Assembly (NCBI GenBank): GCA_026388515.1
Contig: JAPLJO010000110.1
Span: 1-33,671, forward strand
Length of the DNA stretch: 33,671 nucleotides
DNA from: Deltaproteobacteria bacterium
GTDB taxonomy: Bacteria > Desulfobacterota > Syntrophia > Syntrophales > UBA2210
Reading direction: 5' to 3'
In this document: piece by piece, positions 25,136 to 33,169 of the stretch
How positions within the stretch are numbered: position 1 is the stretch's first letter
Layout of the letters: every line of letters starts with the position of its first letter
Program-made: the position numbers and the translations under genes
Notes under the pieces: model-generated
What the model saw: only the letters and a program-made list of their open reading frames with translations
Database searches by the model: none
What the model was told of the DNA's origin: nothing

Positions 25136-26653
25136 TTGTCCGGCATCTTCGATTACGTGTCAGGCGCGGCTTCCCGTGTGAGGGAGTGGTTACGATCAGA
25201 GTTGGCACGGTCGAAATTCTTTCGTAAAATCCCCCTCAGACATATTGAGGTAATCGTTGCGCTTATCGGCGGTATCAACACGTATCTCATCCTGGCATAC
25301 CGTGAGGAAATTGTCTCATTCCTGGAACATTCATTCCTGGTCCTCATGGAAAAGGTATGCATCATCGCCGGTATCGCCGGTATCCTCGTGTATACAAATT
25401 TTTTCCAAGAAATACTTGATAAAAAATTCACCACCCGGAACCGGCTGCTTGCTATCATCACTTTCGGAAGTATTTCAATATTCGGAACCTACTCCGGCCT
25501 TGAACTATACGGTGCTATCGTCAATGTAAGAGATCTCGCCCCGATGGTTGCCGGGCTCACGGGCGGTCCCATAATCGGGACGTGCGCCGGCTTGATCGGC
25601 GCTGTTCACCGGTATTCCCTGGGCGGGTCAACTGCGTTCCCCTGTTCACTTGCCACCGTGCTTGCAGGATTTTTCGGCGGCATGGTGTATGTCGTCTGCG
25701 GCCGCCGTTTTATAGGCGCCGCGGGCGCCGCGGCAGTGGCTGTCATCATGGAAATAACACACATGACCCTGGCACTGCTTCTTACCAGTCCATATGAGTA
25801 TGCCGTTATCATTGTAAGATCCGTCGCGGTCCCCGTCACCCTCTCGAATGCCTTCGGGATGCTTATTTTTGCGCTGATAATTTCGAATTACATAAAAAAA
25901 CGCGAAAAAGCGAAAACCATATTTGAAGATACCGACGATGCAGAGATGCACGATTATCAGATGCAGGCCGCCAGAAAAATTCAGCACACGTTTCTCTCTG
26001 ATGATGTACCTTCCATTGACGGCCTTGATATCGCGGCACTCAAGATACCCGGGAATACCGGCATGGTGGATTTTTATGACTTCATGGCCGTTTCCGTGGA
26101 CAGGCTCGCGATGACCGTTGTGGACATCCCTGGAAACACCTTCAAGGGTTCGGTTGAAATGGCAATACTTCACACCATTGTACGAAGTAAGGCCGCGATA
26201 AATCAGGACGCTGAAAGCGTTGTACAATATTTAAACAGGCGCTTTATGAATGATGAACATGCCAATCATATAAGGCTTTTCTACGGAATCATGGATACAA
26301 AAAAAAGAACATTCATGTATATGAATGCCGGTCTTGCTCCTCCGGTGTTATGCGGAAACGGGAAAACGTCAAAACTCAGGATGGATGCAGTCCTTGGCTC
26401 TCTCGAAGTGAAGAACATCAGGAATAACGAAATGACCCTGAATAAGGGTGATGTACTCTTTATTCATACAAACGGGATGGAACGTGACGGTTCTGCGCAG
26501 GTATGGGACAGGAAAGTGACGTCATTGATACGCGAACATGAAACGGAATCCGCTGAGAGCATTCTATCAAGAATAAGAAATGCCCTTCCCTCCCTCGGGC
26601 AGAGCGATGCCGGATTTGATGATATGGTACTGGTGGTAGTGAAAGTATTGTAG
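25136..26653 (+). CDS. 5TM-LYT membrane sensor fused to SpoIIE/PP2C phosphatase domain
   Basis: Predicted membrane receptor with a cytoplasmic serine phosphatase-like output, probably a partner-switching regulator. The N-terminal half has about six hydrophobic helices with the 5TMR-LYT pattern known from LytS (VNVRDLAPMVAGLTGGPI, GLIGAVHRYSLGGSTA). A linker (about 255-290) leads to a SpoIIE-type domain: metal-site elements DFYDF (about 312), VDIPG and the final DDMVLVVV are present, but the usual TDG is TNG (about 446), so one metal-binding Asp is Asn, and the GxGKG loop reads PGNTF. TTG 25136 is preferred because GGAGG sits 9 bases before it; GTG 25127 overlaps that site. No anti-sigma or STAS partner is adjacent. 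Activity may be reduced or lost. Confidence 0.78.
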   Translation: MSGIFDYVSGAASRVREWLRSELARSKFFRKIPLRHIEVIVALIGGINTYLILAYREEIVSFLEHSFLVLMEKVCIIAGIAGILVYTNFFQEILDKKFTTRNRLLAIITFGSISIFGTYSGLELYGAIVNVRDLAPMVAGLTGGPIIGTCAGLIGAVHRYSLGGSTAFPCSLATVLAGFFGGMVYVVCGRRFIGAAGAAAVAVIMEITHMTLALLLTSPYEYAVIIVRSVAVPVTLSNAFGMLIFALIISNYIKKREKAKTIFEDTDDAEMHDYQMQAARKIQHTFLSDDVPSIDGLDIAALKIPGNTGMVDFYDFMAVSVDRLAMTVVDIPGNTFKGSVEMAILHTIVRSKAAINQDAESVVQYLNRRFMNDEHANHIRLFYGIMDTKKRTFMYMNAGLAPPVLCGNGKTSKLRMDAVLGSLEVKNIRNNEMTLNKGDVLFIHTNGMERDGSAQVWDRKVTSLIREHETESAESILSRIRNALPSLGQSDAGFDDMVLVVVKVL

Positions 26654-26718
26654 GGTCATGTATATAACATATTCCCGCGAATAATTTATTTGACTTTCCA
26701 TGAATGAACGAAGGAACT

Positions 26719-26982
26719 ATGAAAAAGCAATCAAGAACAGACTGGGCAAAGATTAAGGCTCAAAAAGACAGGGAGATAAATTTTTCTGATATTACCGAAC
26801 TTGGTGACGATTTCTTTAAAGAAGCTGAATTATGGCCAGGGACAAAGAAACAGATTACTATCCGACTTGATCCTGACGTTTTAGATTTCTTCAGGAAAAA
26901 AGGTCGAGGCTATCAAAGTAATATTAATGCCGTTCTTCGCCATTACATGGAAGTGAATCGGCGTCGATTGAAGAACGTATGA
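26719..26982 (+). CDS. brnA: BrnA-type antitoxin, without an adjacent BrnT toxin
   Basis: Small DNA-binding antitoxin (about 87 residues) of the BrnT/BrnA type II system. The family pattern is clear: TDWAKIKAQKDREINFSDI, ELGDDFFKEAELWPG, then the ribbon-helix-helix region KKQITIRLDPDVLDFFRKKGRGYQSNINAVLRHYM split by short gaps. The toxin gene normally lies directly upstream and overlaps or abuts brnA, but only about 50 non-coding bases separate this gene from the SpoIIE fusion, and none follows downstream. Codons are visibly more A-rich than the neighbours', consistent with transfer. ATG 26719 (after AAGGA) or ATG 26704 may be the start. Solitary BrnA-like proteins exist and may only be transcriptional regulators. 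Confidence 0.85.
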   Translation: MKKQSRTDWAKIKAQKDREINFSDITELGDDFFKEAELWPGTKKQITIRLDPDVLDFFRKKGRGYQSNINAVLRHYMEVNRRRLKNV

Positions 26983-27029
26983 ATCAGATCTCAGCTTTAT
27001 CTCAATTTAATCAAAAATTAATGAGCATC

Positions 27030-27061
27030 GCGTTGTTGGGGACGGGAGTCGAATCCGCCCT
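27030..27061 (-). other. Possible tRNA 3-prime fragment
   Basis: On the minus strand the bases read GGGCGGATTCGACTCCCGTC followed by CCCAACA, which resembles a T-arm (TTCGACT loop) plus acceptor 3-prime strand, but no matching 5-prime half, D-arm or anticodon arm exists to its left or right and CCA is replaced. It may be debris of a tRNA gene or of an element that inserted beside tRNA-Leu. Similarity to the real tRNA-Leu T-arm 50 bases away is partial. Confidence 0.3.
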
Positions 27062-27094
27062 TTTTATAGGTGCCTATATAACCTATTGTTTTTT

Positions 27095-27182
27095 TGGTGC
27101 CTGGGGGGGGAGTCGGACCCCCATAGCGCTAAGCACCGAGGGATTTTAAGTCCCTTGCGTCTACCAGTTCCGCCACCCAGGC
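27095..27182 (-). tRNA. tRNA-Leu (anticodon UAA)
   Basis: The minus strand folds as a long-variable-arm tRNA: acceptor GCCTGGG/CCCAGGC, D-arm GCG-CGC with GGTAGA in the loop, anticodon stem AGGGA/TCCCT with loop CTTAAAA (anticodon TAA at 27148-27146), class II variable arm, T-stem GGGGG/CCCCC, discriminator A and an encoded CCA (27097-27095). The T-loop reads TCCGACT, so position 55 is C instead of the nearly universal U (pseudouridine). A promoter lies just upstream at 27206-27235. It decodes UUA leucine codons. Confidence 0.93.
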
Positions 27183-27205
27183 ACGCACCATTGAATTGTG
27201 CCACG

Positions 27206-27235
27206 TTCATAGTATTTTTCGCCGACAGGTGTCAA
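27206..27235 (-). promoter_or_regulatory. Sigma-70 promoter of tRNA-Leu
   Basis: Minus strand TTGACA (27235-27230), 18 bases, then TATGAA (27211-27206). The predicted start near 27199 is about 17 bases before the tRNA 5-prime end, typical for a tRNA leader. The spacer is one base longer than ideal. Confidence 0.6.
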
Positions 27236-27251
27236 GATGATATTGGCAGAG

Positions 27252-27357
27252 ACTGCGTCCTGACGCTCTGACACTGTTCCACGCAGTATTCAACCTCATT
27301 AATCGGAACTGATTAGTGCTTGAAGGCTCCGAAGAGAGTGTGATAAGCACACCACTC
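27252..27357 (+). promoter_or_regulatory. Possible structured leader of the deaminase pair
   Basis: Upstream of the first deaminase start, ACTGCGT (27252-27258) pairs with ACGCAGT (27281-27287). Further on, GTGCTT (27316-27321) can pair with AAGCAC (27345-27350), while GTGTG (27338-27342) can pair with CACAC (27348-27352), two mutually exclusive helices just before the AGGGAG ribosome site (27360-27365). This is the layout of a translational switch, but no known riboswitch class was recognised and short inverted repeats can be chance. Confidence 0.3.
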
Positions 27358-27376
27358 GCAGGGAGTGATGCGCCTC

Positions 27377-28699
27377 ATGTTGGAAGCCGATCTTATACTC
27401 ACGGGCGGAACGATTCTTACCCTCGATGAAAAGGATTCACGGATTTACGGGGGTGCGCTGGCGGTGGGCGGTGATACCATTGTCGCCGTGGGTCCCGGTA
27501 AAGAGATATGCCGGCGCTTCACTGCAAAGAAGGTCATCGACACCACAAACTTTCTCGTCATGCCCGGTCTTGTGAACTGCCATACCCATGCCGCCATGAC
27601 CTGCTTCAGGGGGCTTGCCGACGATCGGGAACTCATGGACTGGCTCAACAATTTCATATTTCCCGCCGAAGCAAGAAACGCCAATCCCGACCTTGCGTAC
27701 TGGGGCAGCCTGCTGGCCTGCGCCGAAATGATACGCTCCGGAACTACCACCTTCTCCGACATGTATATTTTTGAGAATGAAACCGCCCAGGCGGCGCGAC
27801 AGGCAAAGATGCGCTGTCTCATTGGCGAAGTGCTCTTTGATTTTCCTTCGCCGAATATCAAGAGTCCGGAAGAGGGAATTGCATACACCAGGAGACTGAT
27901 CGAGAAATGGGCTTCCGACCCGCTCATCAACATCATGGTCGAACCTCACTCTCTCTATACCTGCTCATCGGAACTGTTGCGGCGGTCACATGAGCTTGCC
28001 CTCGAATACGGCGTTCCACTGGCAACACATCTACTTGAAAATCAGGGAGAACTGGAACAACTGCGGAACAAGTTTGGCAAAAGGGCAACAGAATATCTCC
28101 AGGACCTCGGGCTTCTTACGGAGCGCTTCGTTGCATTTCACTGCGTTTATATGGACGAAGATGATATCCGCATCTTCGCGGACCACGGCTGTAAGGTGGT
28201 GCATAACCCGGAGAGCAACATGAAGCTCGCCTCCGGTGTCGCACCTATTACCAGCATGCTGAGAAGCGGTATCACCGTCGGGCTCGGCACGGACGGTTGC
28301 GCAAGCAATAACAACCTCGACATGATGCAGGAAATGGATTCGGCGGCAAAGCTCGAAAAGGCCGTCAGGTTCAACCCGAGAGCGATGTCGGCGCGCACGG
28401 TACTGCGCATGGCCACCTGCAACGGCGCGCGTGTTCTCGGGATGGAAGACCGCATCGGCATCCTGAAGGAGGGCATGAAGGCTGATATCATTGTCATAGA
28501 CCTCGACCGGCCCCACCTCACCCCCGTCTATGACGAATACTCCACAATCGTTTACGCCGCAAAGGGTTCCGATGTGACAACCGTCATCATCAACGGCACC
28601 ATAGTCATGGAGGATGGAAGGCTTCTGACCATCAACGAAGATGAGTCGATGGAAGAAGTCAACAGGATCGCCCTTAAGGTTAAGGAGAGCATGGGGTGA
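27377..28699 (+). CDS. mtaD: 5-methylthioadenosine/S-adenosylhomocysteine deaminase-like amidohydrolase, copy 1
   Basis: TIM-barrel metal-dependent deaminase converting SAH or MTA to the inosyl derivative, part of recycling adenosyl by-products of methylation. About 440 residues with all expected metal and catalytic residues: HTH in NCHTHAAM, EPHSLYTC, HLLEN, FHC, and GTDGCASNNNLDM carrying the metal Asp; small beta domains lie at both ends. The start is ATG 27377 (the family's EADLILTGGTIL follows), with AGGGAG 11 bases upstream; in-frame GTG 27365 and ATG 27368 are too close to that site. A second paralogue follows after 7 bases. The related amidohydrolases TrzA and AtzB share the fold, so substrate is inferred. 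Confidence 0.88.
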   Translation: MLEADLILTGGTILTLDEKDSRIYGGALAVGGDTIVAVGPGKEICRRFTAKKVIDTTNFLVMPGLVNCHTHAAMTCFRGLADDRELMDWLNNFIFPAEARNANPDLAYWGSLLACAEMIRSGTTTFSDMYIFENETAQAARQAKMRCLIGEVLFDFPSPNIKSPEEGIAYTRRLIEKWASDPLINIMVEPHSLYTCSSELLRRSHELALEYGVPLATHLLENQGELEQLRNKFGKRATEYLQDLGLLTERFVAFHCVYMDEDDIRIFADHGCKVVHNPESNMKLASGVAPITSMLRSGITVGLGTDGCASNNNLDMMQEMDSAAKLEKAVRFNPRAMSARTVLRMATCNGARVLGMEDRIGILKEGMKADIIVIDLDRPHLTPVYDEYSTIVYAAKGSDVTTVIINGTIVMEDGRLLTINEDESMEEVNRIALKVKESMG

Positions 28700-28706
28700 T
28701 GAAAGC

Positions 28707-30047
28707 ATGACCGCAGAACTTGATATACTCATTTCCGGTGGAACGCTGCTTACCATGTCCGACGCAATGGAGAAGGTGAGAAACGCGGAAATCGGCATCA
28801 AAGACGGGAACATTCTCTTTGTACGTCCTATGGGCGGCGGTCACCCCGTGACAACAGCAAAGGAAATCATTAATGCGTCGGAATGTCTTATCCTGCCAGG
28901 CCTCATAAATACCCATACCCACCTCCCTATGGTCTGTTTCAGGGGTCTCGCGGATGATCTCCCTCTCAACGAGTGGCTTACAAATCATATTTTCCCGGCA
29001 GAGGCCCGCTACGTGAACCGGGACATGGTCTATTACGGATCCCTCCTCGGTATTGCGGAAATGCTGCTTTCCGGCACTACTTCCTTCTGTGACGGCTACT
29101 TTTTCGCAAGCAGCACGGCGCGGGCAGCAATGGAGGCCGGCATTCGAGGTATCGTCGGTCAGGGAATCATTGACTACCCGACAGCGGACAATCCCGATCC
29201 CTCAAAGCACCTCACCATCGCCACCGGTTTTGTGAATAAATGGAAGGGAGTGTCACCCCTCGTCACCCCCGCGCTTTTCTGTCACTCACCGTATACCTGT
29301 TCACCTGAAACACTGAAGAATATCAAGTGTATCACCAGTGAACACGATCTCCTCTATCTCATCCATGTTTCCGAAACACTCGATGAGGTAAAGGTGATTA
29401 AAGACCGCTATGGCCTGTCCCCGGTAGCGCATCTCGAAAAGCTCGGCGTTCTCGATAATCGAACCGTGGCCATTCACTGCGTGTGGGTGGACGACGAAGA
29501 AATCGATATCCTTGCCCGCCGCGGCGCCGGAATTTCCCATGCACCGGAAAGCAACATGAAACTCGCCACCGGTGTGGCCCCCGTTCCAAAAATGCGGAAA
29601 AGAGGAATTGCCATCGGCCTGGGCACCGATGGATGTGCGAGCAATAATGATCTTGACCTCATTCTTGAAATGGGGACTGCGGCACGTATTCACAAGGTGG
29701 ATACCATGGACCCCACGGTCATCAGTGCCGAGACGGCCCTCAAAATGGCAACAAAAGAAGGTGCACGCGTACTCGGACTTGACGACAGAATCGGTTCAAT
29801 TGAGCCCGGCAAGTGCGCCGATATCATCATTCTTGACATGAAAAAACCCCACCTCACTCCGGTGTACAATGAGTATTCCCATGTCGTCTATGCCGCCTCT
29901 GGCGCCGATGTAAAGACCACCATTGTGAACGGAAGGGTAATAATGCGCAACAGAAAGATTCTCTCGTTTGACATGCGTACTGCAATGGAAAAAGTTCGGG
30001 CGGTGGCGCAGAGAATCATCGAAGACCGGTCGCGCGGGATATACTGA
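28707..30047 (+). CDS. 5-methylthioadenosine/S-adenosylhomocysteine deaminase-like amidohydrolase, copy 2
   Basis: Full-length paralogue of the upstream gene, collinear throughout, with metal and catalytic residues kept: THTHLPM, CHSPYTC, IHVSET, IHCVW and GTDGCASNNDLDL. Differences cluster in the segment after the SGTTS/SGTTT strand (FCDGYFFASS against FSDMYIFENE) and in the helix after the HxxE motif, regions that help shape the substrate pocket, so the two may divide substrates (for example MTA, SAH, 5-deoxyadenosine). ATG 28707 begins the family start TAELDILISGGTLL; the gap to copy 1 is 7 bases, so they form an operon. It ends 28 bases before the converging hydrolase gene. Confidence 0.87.
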   Translation: MTAELDILISGGTLLTMSDAMEKVRNAEIGIKDGNILFVRPMGGGHPVTTAKEIINASECLILPGLINTHTHLPMVCFRGLADDLPLNEWLTNHIFPAEARYVNRDMVYYGSLLGIAEMLLSGTTSFCDGYFFASSTARAAMEAGIRGIVGQGIIDYPTADNPDPSKHLTIATGFVNKWKGVSPLVTPALFCHSPYTCSPETLKNIKCITSEHDLLYLIHVSETLDEVKVIKDRYGLSPVAHLEKLGVLDNRTVAIHCVWVDDEEIDILARRGAGISHAPESNMKLATGVAPVPKMRKRGIAIGLGTDGCASNNDLDLILEMGTAARIHKVDTMDPTVISAETALKMATKEGARVLGLDDRIGSIEPGKCADIIILDMKKPHLTPVYNEYSHVVYAASGADVKTTIVNGRVIMRNRKILSFDMRTAMEKVRAVAQRIIEDRSRGIY

Positions 30048-30075
30048 CGGGATATAAATCTTTGCCGGCGAGTGA

Positions 30076-30945
30076 TCAGCAAAGGTGCTTGTGCATCCAG
30101 GAGACTGTAAGCTGGTACATTTTTTCTCGATGGCGCTCCACAGAGGCCACATGTCCCATCTCGGGAAGGAGTGCCAGCTTCTTCGTACAGGTGAGACGTT
30201 CATAGAGCATCTGCGATGAGAGAGGCCTATCCACTTCATCGGCCTCGCCATGGATGACAAGAGTGGGAACCGCGAGTTGATCTGCCCTTGTAATGGTTGT
30301 TACCCATGACGCCTGAAGCGCCCCCGGAATGGGGACATAACTCGCCTTGAAGTAGGGGTCTTCCATGATACTCCTGTGGGCATCGTTATCCCAGGCAAGT
30401 TTCCTTCCTCTCACCAGCTCGGGCATCGGTATGGCGAGCGGCCTCCCGGTAAAAACCTTTTTCAGAAATCCAAGTGGGAGCACGCAAAAATAGATGAGCA
30501 TATCAGGAACGGTCATCACGTTCCTTACCGTGGGTGCATAGGCGATAACCGCCTTGAGGCGATGCTCCACGATAGCTGCTTCAATGACCGCGGTTCCCCC
30601 CGTGGAGAGTCCGAATGCCGCGATACGATCCGCATCAACCTCTCTCCGTGCAGTAAGGAAATCAATACAGTCTCGTATATTCTCAACCCACCGTGAGATT
30701 TGAATCTCAAAGCGTTCGCCGCCGGATTCGCCATGACCGTTCATATCCGGTGCCAGGGCCGCGATACCGGCTCGGGCCGCATAGCGAGCCATGTCGAGAT
30801 AGCGTTCCTTGTACTCGAACGCACCATGACAGATAATGAGCGCGGGAACTGGAGAAGTATCGGATGGCGTGCAGATGACCGCCCGCAGGGGAATGCCGCC
30901 GGATATAATCGTCACGAGTTCTTCGCAACTGCCCATCGCATACAC
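30076..30945 (-). CDS. Alpha/beta-hydrolase (probable esterase)
   Basis: Serine hydrolase of unknown substrate. The 289 residues show the alpha/beta fold order: PALIICHGAFEYK oxyanion region, DMNGHGESGG, nucleophile Ser114 in GLSTGG, acid Asp236 or Asp239 in HGEADEVD, and His265 in MGHVASVE. There is no signal peptide, so it is probably cytoplasmic. The insert between about 140 and 215 (lid region, hydrophobic) resembles dienelactone-hydrolase or FrsA-like esterases. It converges with the deaminase pair; no shared function is implied. Confidence 0.82.
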   Translation of the reverse strand: MYAMGSCEELVTIISGGIPLRAVICTPSDTSPVPALIICHGAFEYKERYLDMARYAARAGIAALAPDMNGHGESGGERFEIQISRWVENIRDCIDFLTARREVDADRIAAFGLSTGGTAVIEAAIVEHRLKAVIAYAPTVRNVMTVPDMLIYFCVLPLGFLKKVFTGRPLAIPMPELVRGRKLAWDNDAHRSIMEDPYFKASYVPIPGALQASWVTTITRADQLAVPTLVIHGEADEVDRPLSSQMLYERLTCTKKLALLPEMGHVASVERHREKMYQLTVSWMHKHLC

Positions 30946-31064
30946 CGGGCGTTTCCCGTGACTGATCGGTCCGTGACGGGAAAACAGAATCTGATACGAT
31001 TAAAAAAAGGACGGTGAACGGTTTCAGTGCGCCGGCTGCGGAATATAATTATCCTGCGTACGCC

Positions 31065-31529
31065 TTAGCCGCTTATACGCGAGTAGGTTTTCCAGCCTTC
31101 GGACACACCGAGCATCTTGTACTGCTCGCGGGCTTTCTCGTCGAGGGCTATAAAATTGTATTGAAAACTGTTTTCATTGATGTTTCGAACGTCGACACTT
31201 GATGATTCCATCTTATACCAGGTAGCCCATGTCCCGTCTTGAGTAATAACGCGTCGGTACTTATCGTAGTATACAAGTTTCTTATCCTCTATTTTATACT
31301 TACCGCGCAATTCCTCGACAGCGACATTATTATTAAAGGTCGTCGCCTCATATGAACCATCATCATTGTATCTCATTCGCTGTTTCACCACGATGGGCTG
31401 ATCTTCATATTTAAGGTTGAACTCGATCTCGTAAAGGCCCGCGTTGATAGCGGTCAGTTCCTTATCTCCGCAGGAGAGAACGGCCAGAGCACTCATGATG
31501 ATGCAAATACCAATAAGGATTTTTCTCAT
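31065..31529 (-). CDS. Small lipoprotein of unknown function
   Basis: Not assigned to a family. ATG 31529 begins a lipoprotein signal (MRKILIGICIIMSALAVLSC, lipobox VLSC), preceded by GAGGAGAG. The rest (about 135 residues) is predicted beta-rich with repeated Tyr/Asp/Asn: GLYEIEFNLKYEDQP, RYNDDGSYEATTF, GKYKIEDKKLVYYDKY, recalling lipocalin-like or META-type small beta-barrel lipoproteins. A TTGACA box at 31642-31637 (minus strand) has only a poor -10 (TTTTAG, 17-base spacing). Confidence 0.8.
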   Translation of the reverse strand: MRKILIGICIIMSALAVLSCGDKELTAINAGLYEIEFNLKYEDQPIVVKQRMRYNDDGSYEATTFNNNVAVEELRGKYKIEDKKLVYYDKYRRVITQDGTWATWYKMESSSVDVRNINENSFQYNFIALDEKAREQYKMLGVSEGWKTYSRISG

Positions 31530-31701
31530 TGAAAACTCTCCTCGCTCAAATCGATAGTGTGCCGGGTATGCCGGCATCCCCTCATGGCGAACCATGCGCT
31601 GCATGGAAGTATGCTAAAAACATCAAACGGATTTTTTGTCAAGAATAAATTAACGGCACCTGTGACGGTGCACCGACCGTTGTTACTCAAGGTTGACCGC
31701 A

Positions 31702-31995
31702 TTACTTTGCGGCGATGATATCGTAGGTCTCAATCACCAAGTCTTTCGCGAAAAGCGGCGCAATGGCGGTGAATAGCTCCATGAAATACTCCGTGGACCC
31801 GTGGAATGATAGGGCATCACGATCACGGTAGGTTTCATAAATGAGAAATTTCGCGGTATTTTTCTGAGCCCTGTTCACCATGTAGGTGAGTGTCCCCTCT
31901 TCCGTACGCACCTTTTTCATGTATGCGGAAAACGCCGCCTCCATGTCTTTTTCCATTCCAGGTTTAACTTCAAGAATCGCCACTACCGCTATCAT
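31702..31995 (-). CDS. ABM-domain (antibiotic biosynthesis monooxygenase-like) small protein
   Basis: Single-domain ferredoxin-like dimer of the ABM/YgiN family. Its 97 residues begin at ATG 31995, which has AAAGGAG 6 bases upstream, and contain the family strands IAVVAILEVKPGME, GTLTYMVNR, FLIYETYRDRDAL with the HGSTEYF motif. Members include quinol monooxygenases (YgiN) and heme-degrading IsdG-like proteins; no heme-binding or catalytic residues are clear, so function is unknown. It starts 203 bases after the CDF gene ends. Confidence 0.85.
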   Translation of the reverse strand: MIAVVAILEVKPGMEKDMEAAFSAYMKKVRTEEGTLTYMVNRAQKNTAKFLIYETYRDRDALSFHGSTEYFMELFTAIAPLFAKDLVIETYDIIAAK

Positions 31996-32197
31996 CGCTG
32001 TCTCCTTTCTCCGGCTTGTACTCACCTGTTATTGTGCTTCGGCGGGAACCGTGTCGGTACGGCGGCCCCTCACCGTTGTGCTCTTTTTAACCCACAGACC
32101 ATCGCTATGCTGTATACCGCGTGTTCCTCACAGGGTCGGTGCGTCTTACTATCGTTATCCTTGCGGGAATGCAACACCTTTCGTGACAACTTTATGT

Positions 32198-33093
32198 TCA
32201 TATCTTTTCTTTCATCCTGCATTCCTCTTCCTGATATTCGATTTCGACTGTCGTGTGGGTTATTTTCAGTTCTTCGGCGATGCCGTTAATATCGCACTTT
32301 ACCTTCAGGACGTTTTCCTTAGTTGCATGAGGATCGACCACCACATGCGTGGTCAGCACATGATGCTCGCCGTCAAGCGACCAGAGATGGGTGTGATGAA
32401 GGGATTCTACGCTGGTACCGGTGCATAGTCGTTCCTCAATGTCTTGAATATCAAGCCCCTCGGGGACCGCCTGGAGAAAAAGAAACACCGTTGCCCTGAG
32501 GTTTTTCACCACATTATAGAGCACATATGAGGTGACCAGTACGGACAAAACGGGGTCGAGCACATACAGTTTCTTGAAAAAAAGTGTCACACTCACAATC
32601 AGGACAGCCAGCCAGCCAAGCACGTCTTCGAGAAGATGCCAGGCAATGATTCGTGTATTCAGCGTCTTTCCGCCGCGGAGCCTCAGGAATGCGAACCCGT
32701 TCACGGCAACACCGATGACGGCGAGCACGAACATCCCGCCGGCGTGTGATACCTGCGGATGCATAATCCTCGGTAACGCCTCCGCCAGTATAAAAATGGA
32801 GCCGATGACGAGCACCGCCGCGCTCGTGAGCGCCCCAAGCAGTGAAAATCTGCGGTACCCGTATGAAAATGTCCTGTCGTTGCCCTTTTTTGAATATCCT
32901 TCGAAGTACCAGGAAAGGCCGAGGGAGAAGCTGTCGCCGAGGTCGTGGAGCGCATCTGCAATTATGGCAAGGCTGTTCGTTGCAATACCTCCCGCGATTT
33001 CGAGAACGGTAATCCGAGATTGAGGTAAAAGGCGATTTTGATGTTGTCCGTGCTCTCTTCAGAATGAGTGTGTATGTCTTTTCCCTCAAGCAA
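32198..33093 (-). pseudogene. Cation diffusion facilitator (CzcD/ZitB-like) with a frameshift
   Basis: Metal cation efflux (zinc-type) transporter. The long frame 32198-33013 carries LEIAGG, SLAIIADALHDLGDS (TM2 HxxxD site), TFSYGYRRFS, ITVLEIA, the second HLLED (TM5 site) and the C-terminal cytoplasmic domain. The family-typical N-terminal part, DNIKIAFYLNLG, is in another frame and joins at 33010-33016: one base missing from an A-run (GGA TT ACC, expected GGA TTT ACC) would restore NLGFTVLEIAGG. No ATG opens the N-terminal frame; TTG 33093 or TTG 33123 are candidates, so a second defect is possible. It could be a decayed gene or a homopolymer sequencing error. It is next to the broken cutA. 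Confidence 0.85.
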
Positions 33094-33169
33094 AGGATGA
33101 AAAAATGGCTCCCCGCTGAACAATCCCCTGGTCGCGACTCTTCATGAAGCTTCGCGACGTACGGCGGGA

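Noticed and set aside
27065-27095. Intrinsic terminator after tRNA-Leu
   Set aside because: TATAGG/CCTATA pairing exists but is short and lacks a T-run on the minus strand.
30946-30990. Hairpin from CCCGTGAC and GTGACGGG
   Set aside because: The arms are not reverse complements beyond 5 bases; GTGAC is a direct repeat rather than a stem.
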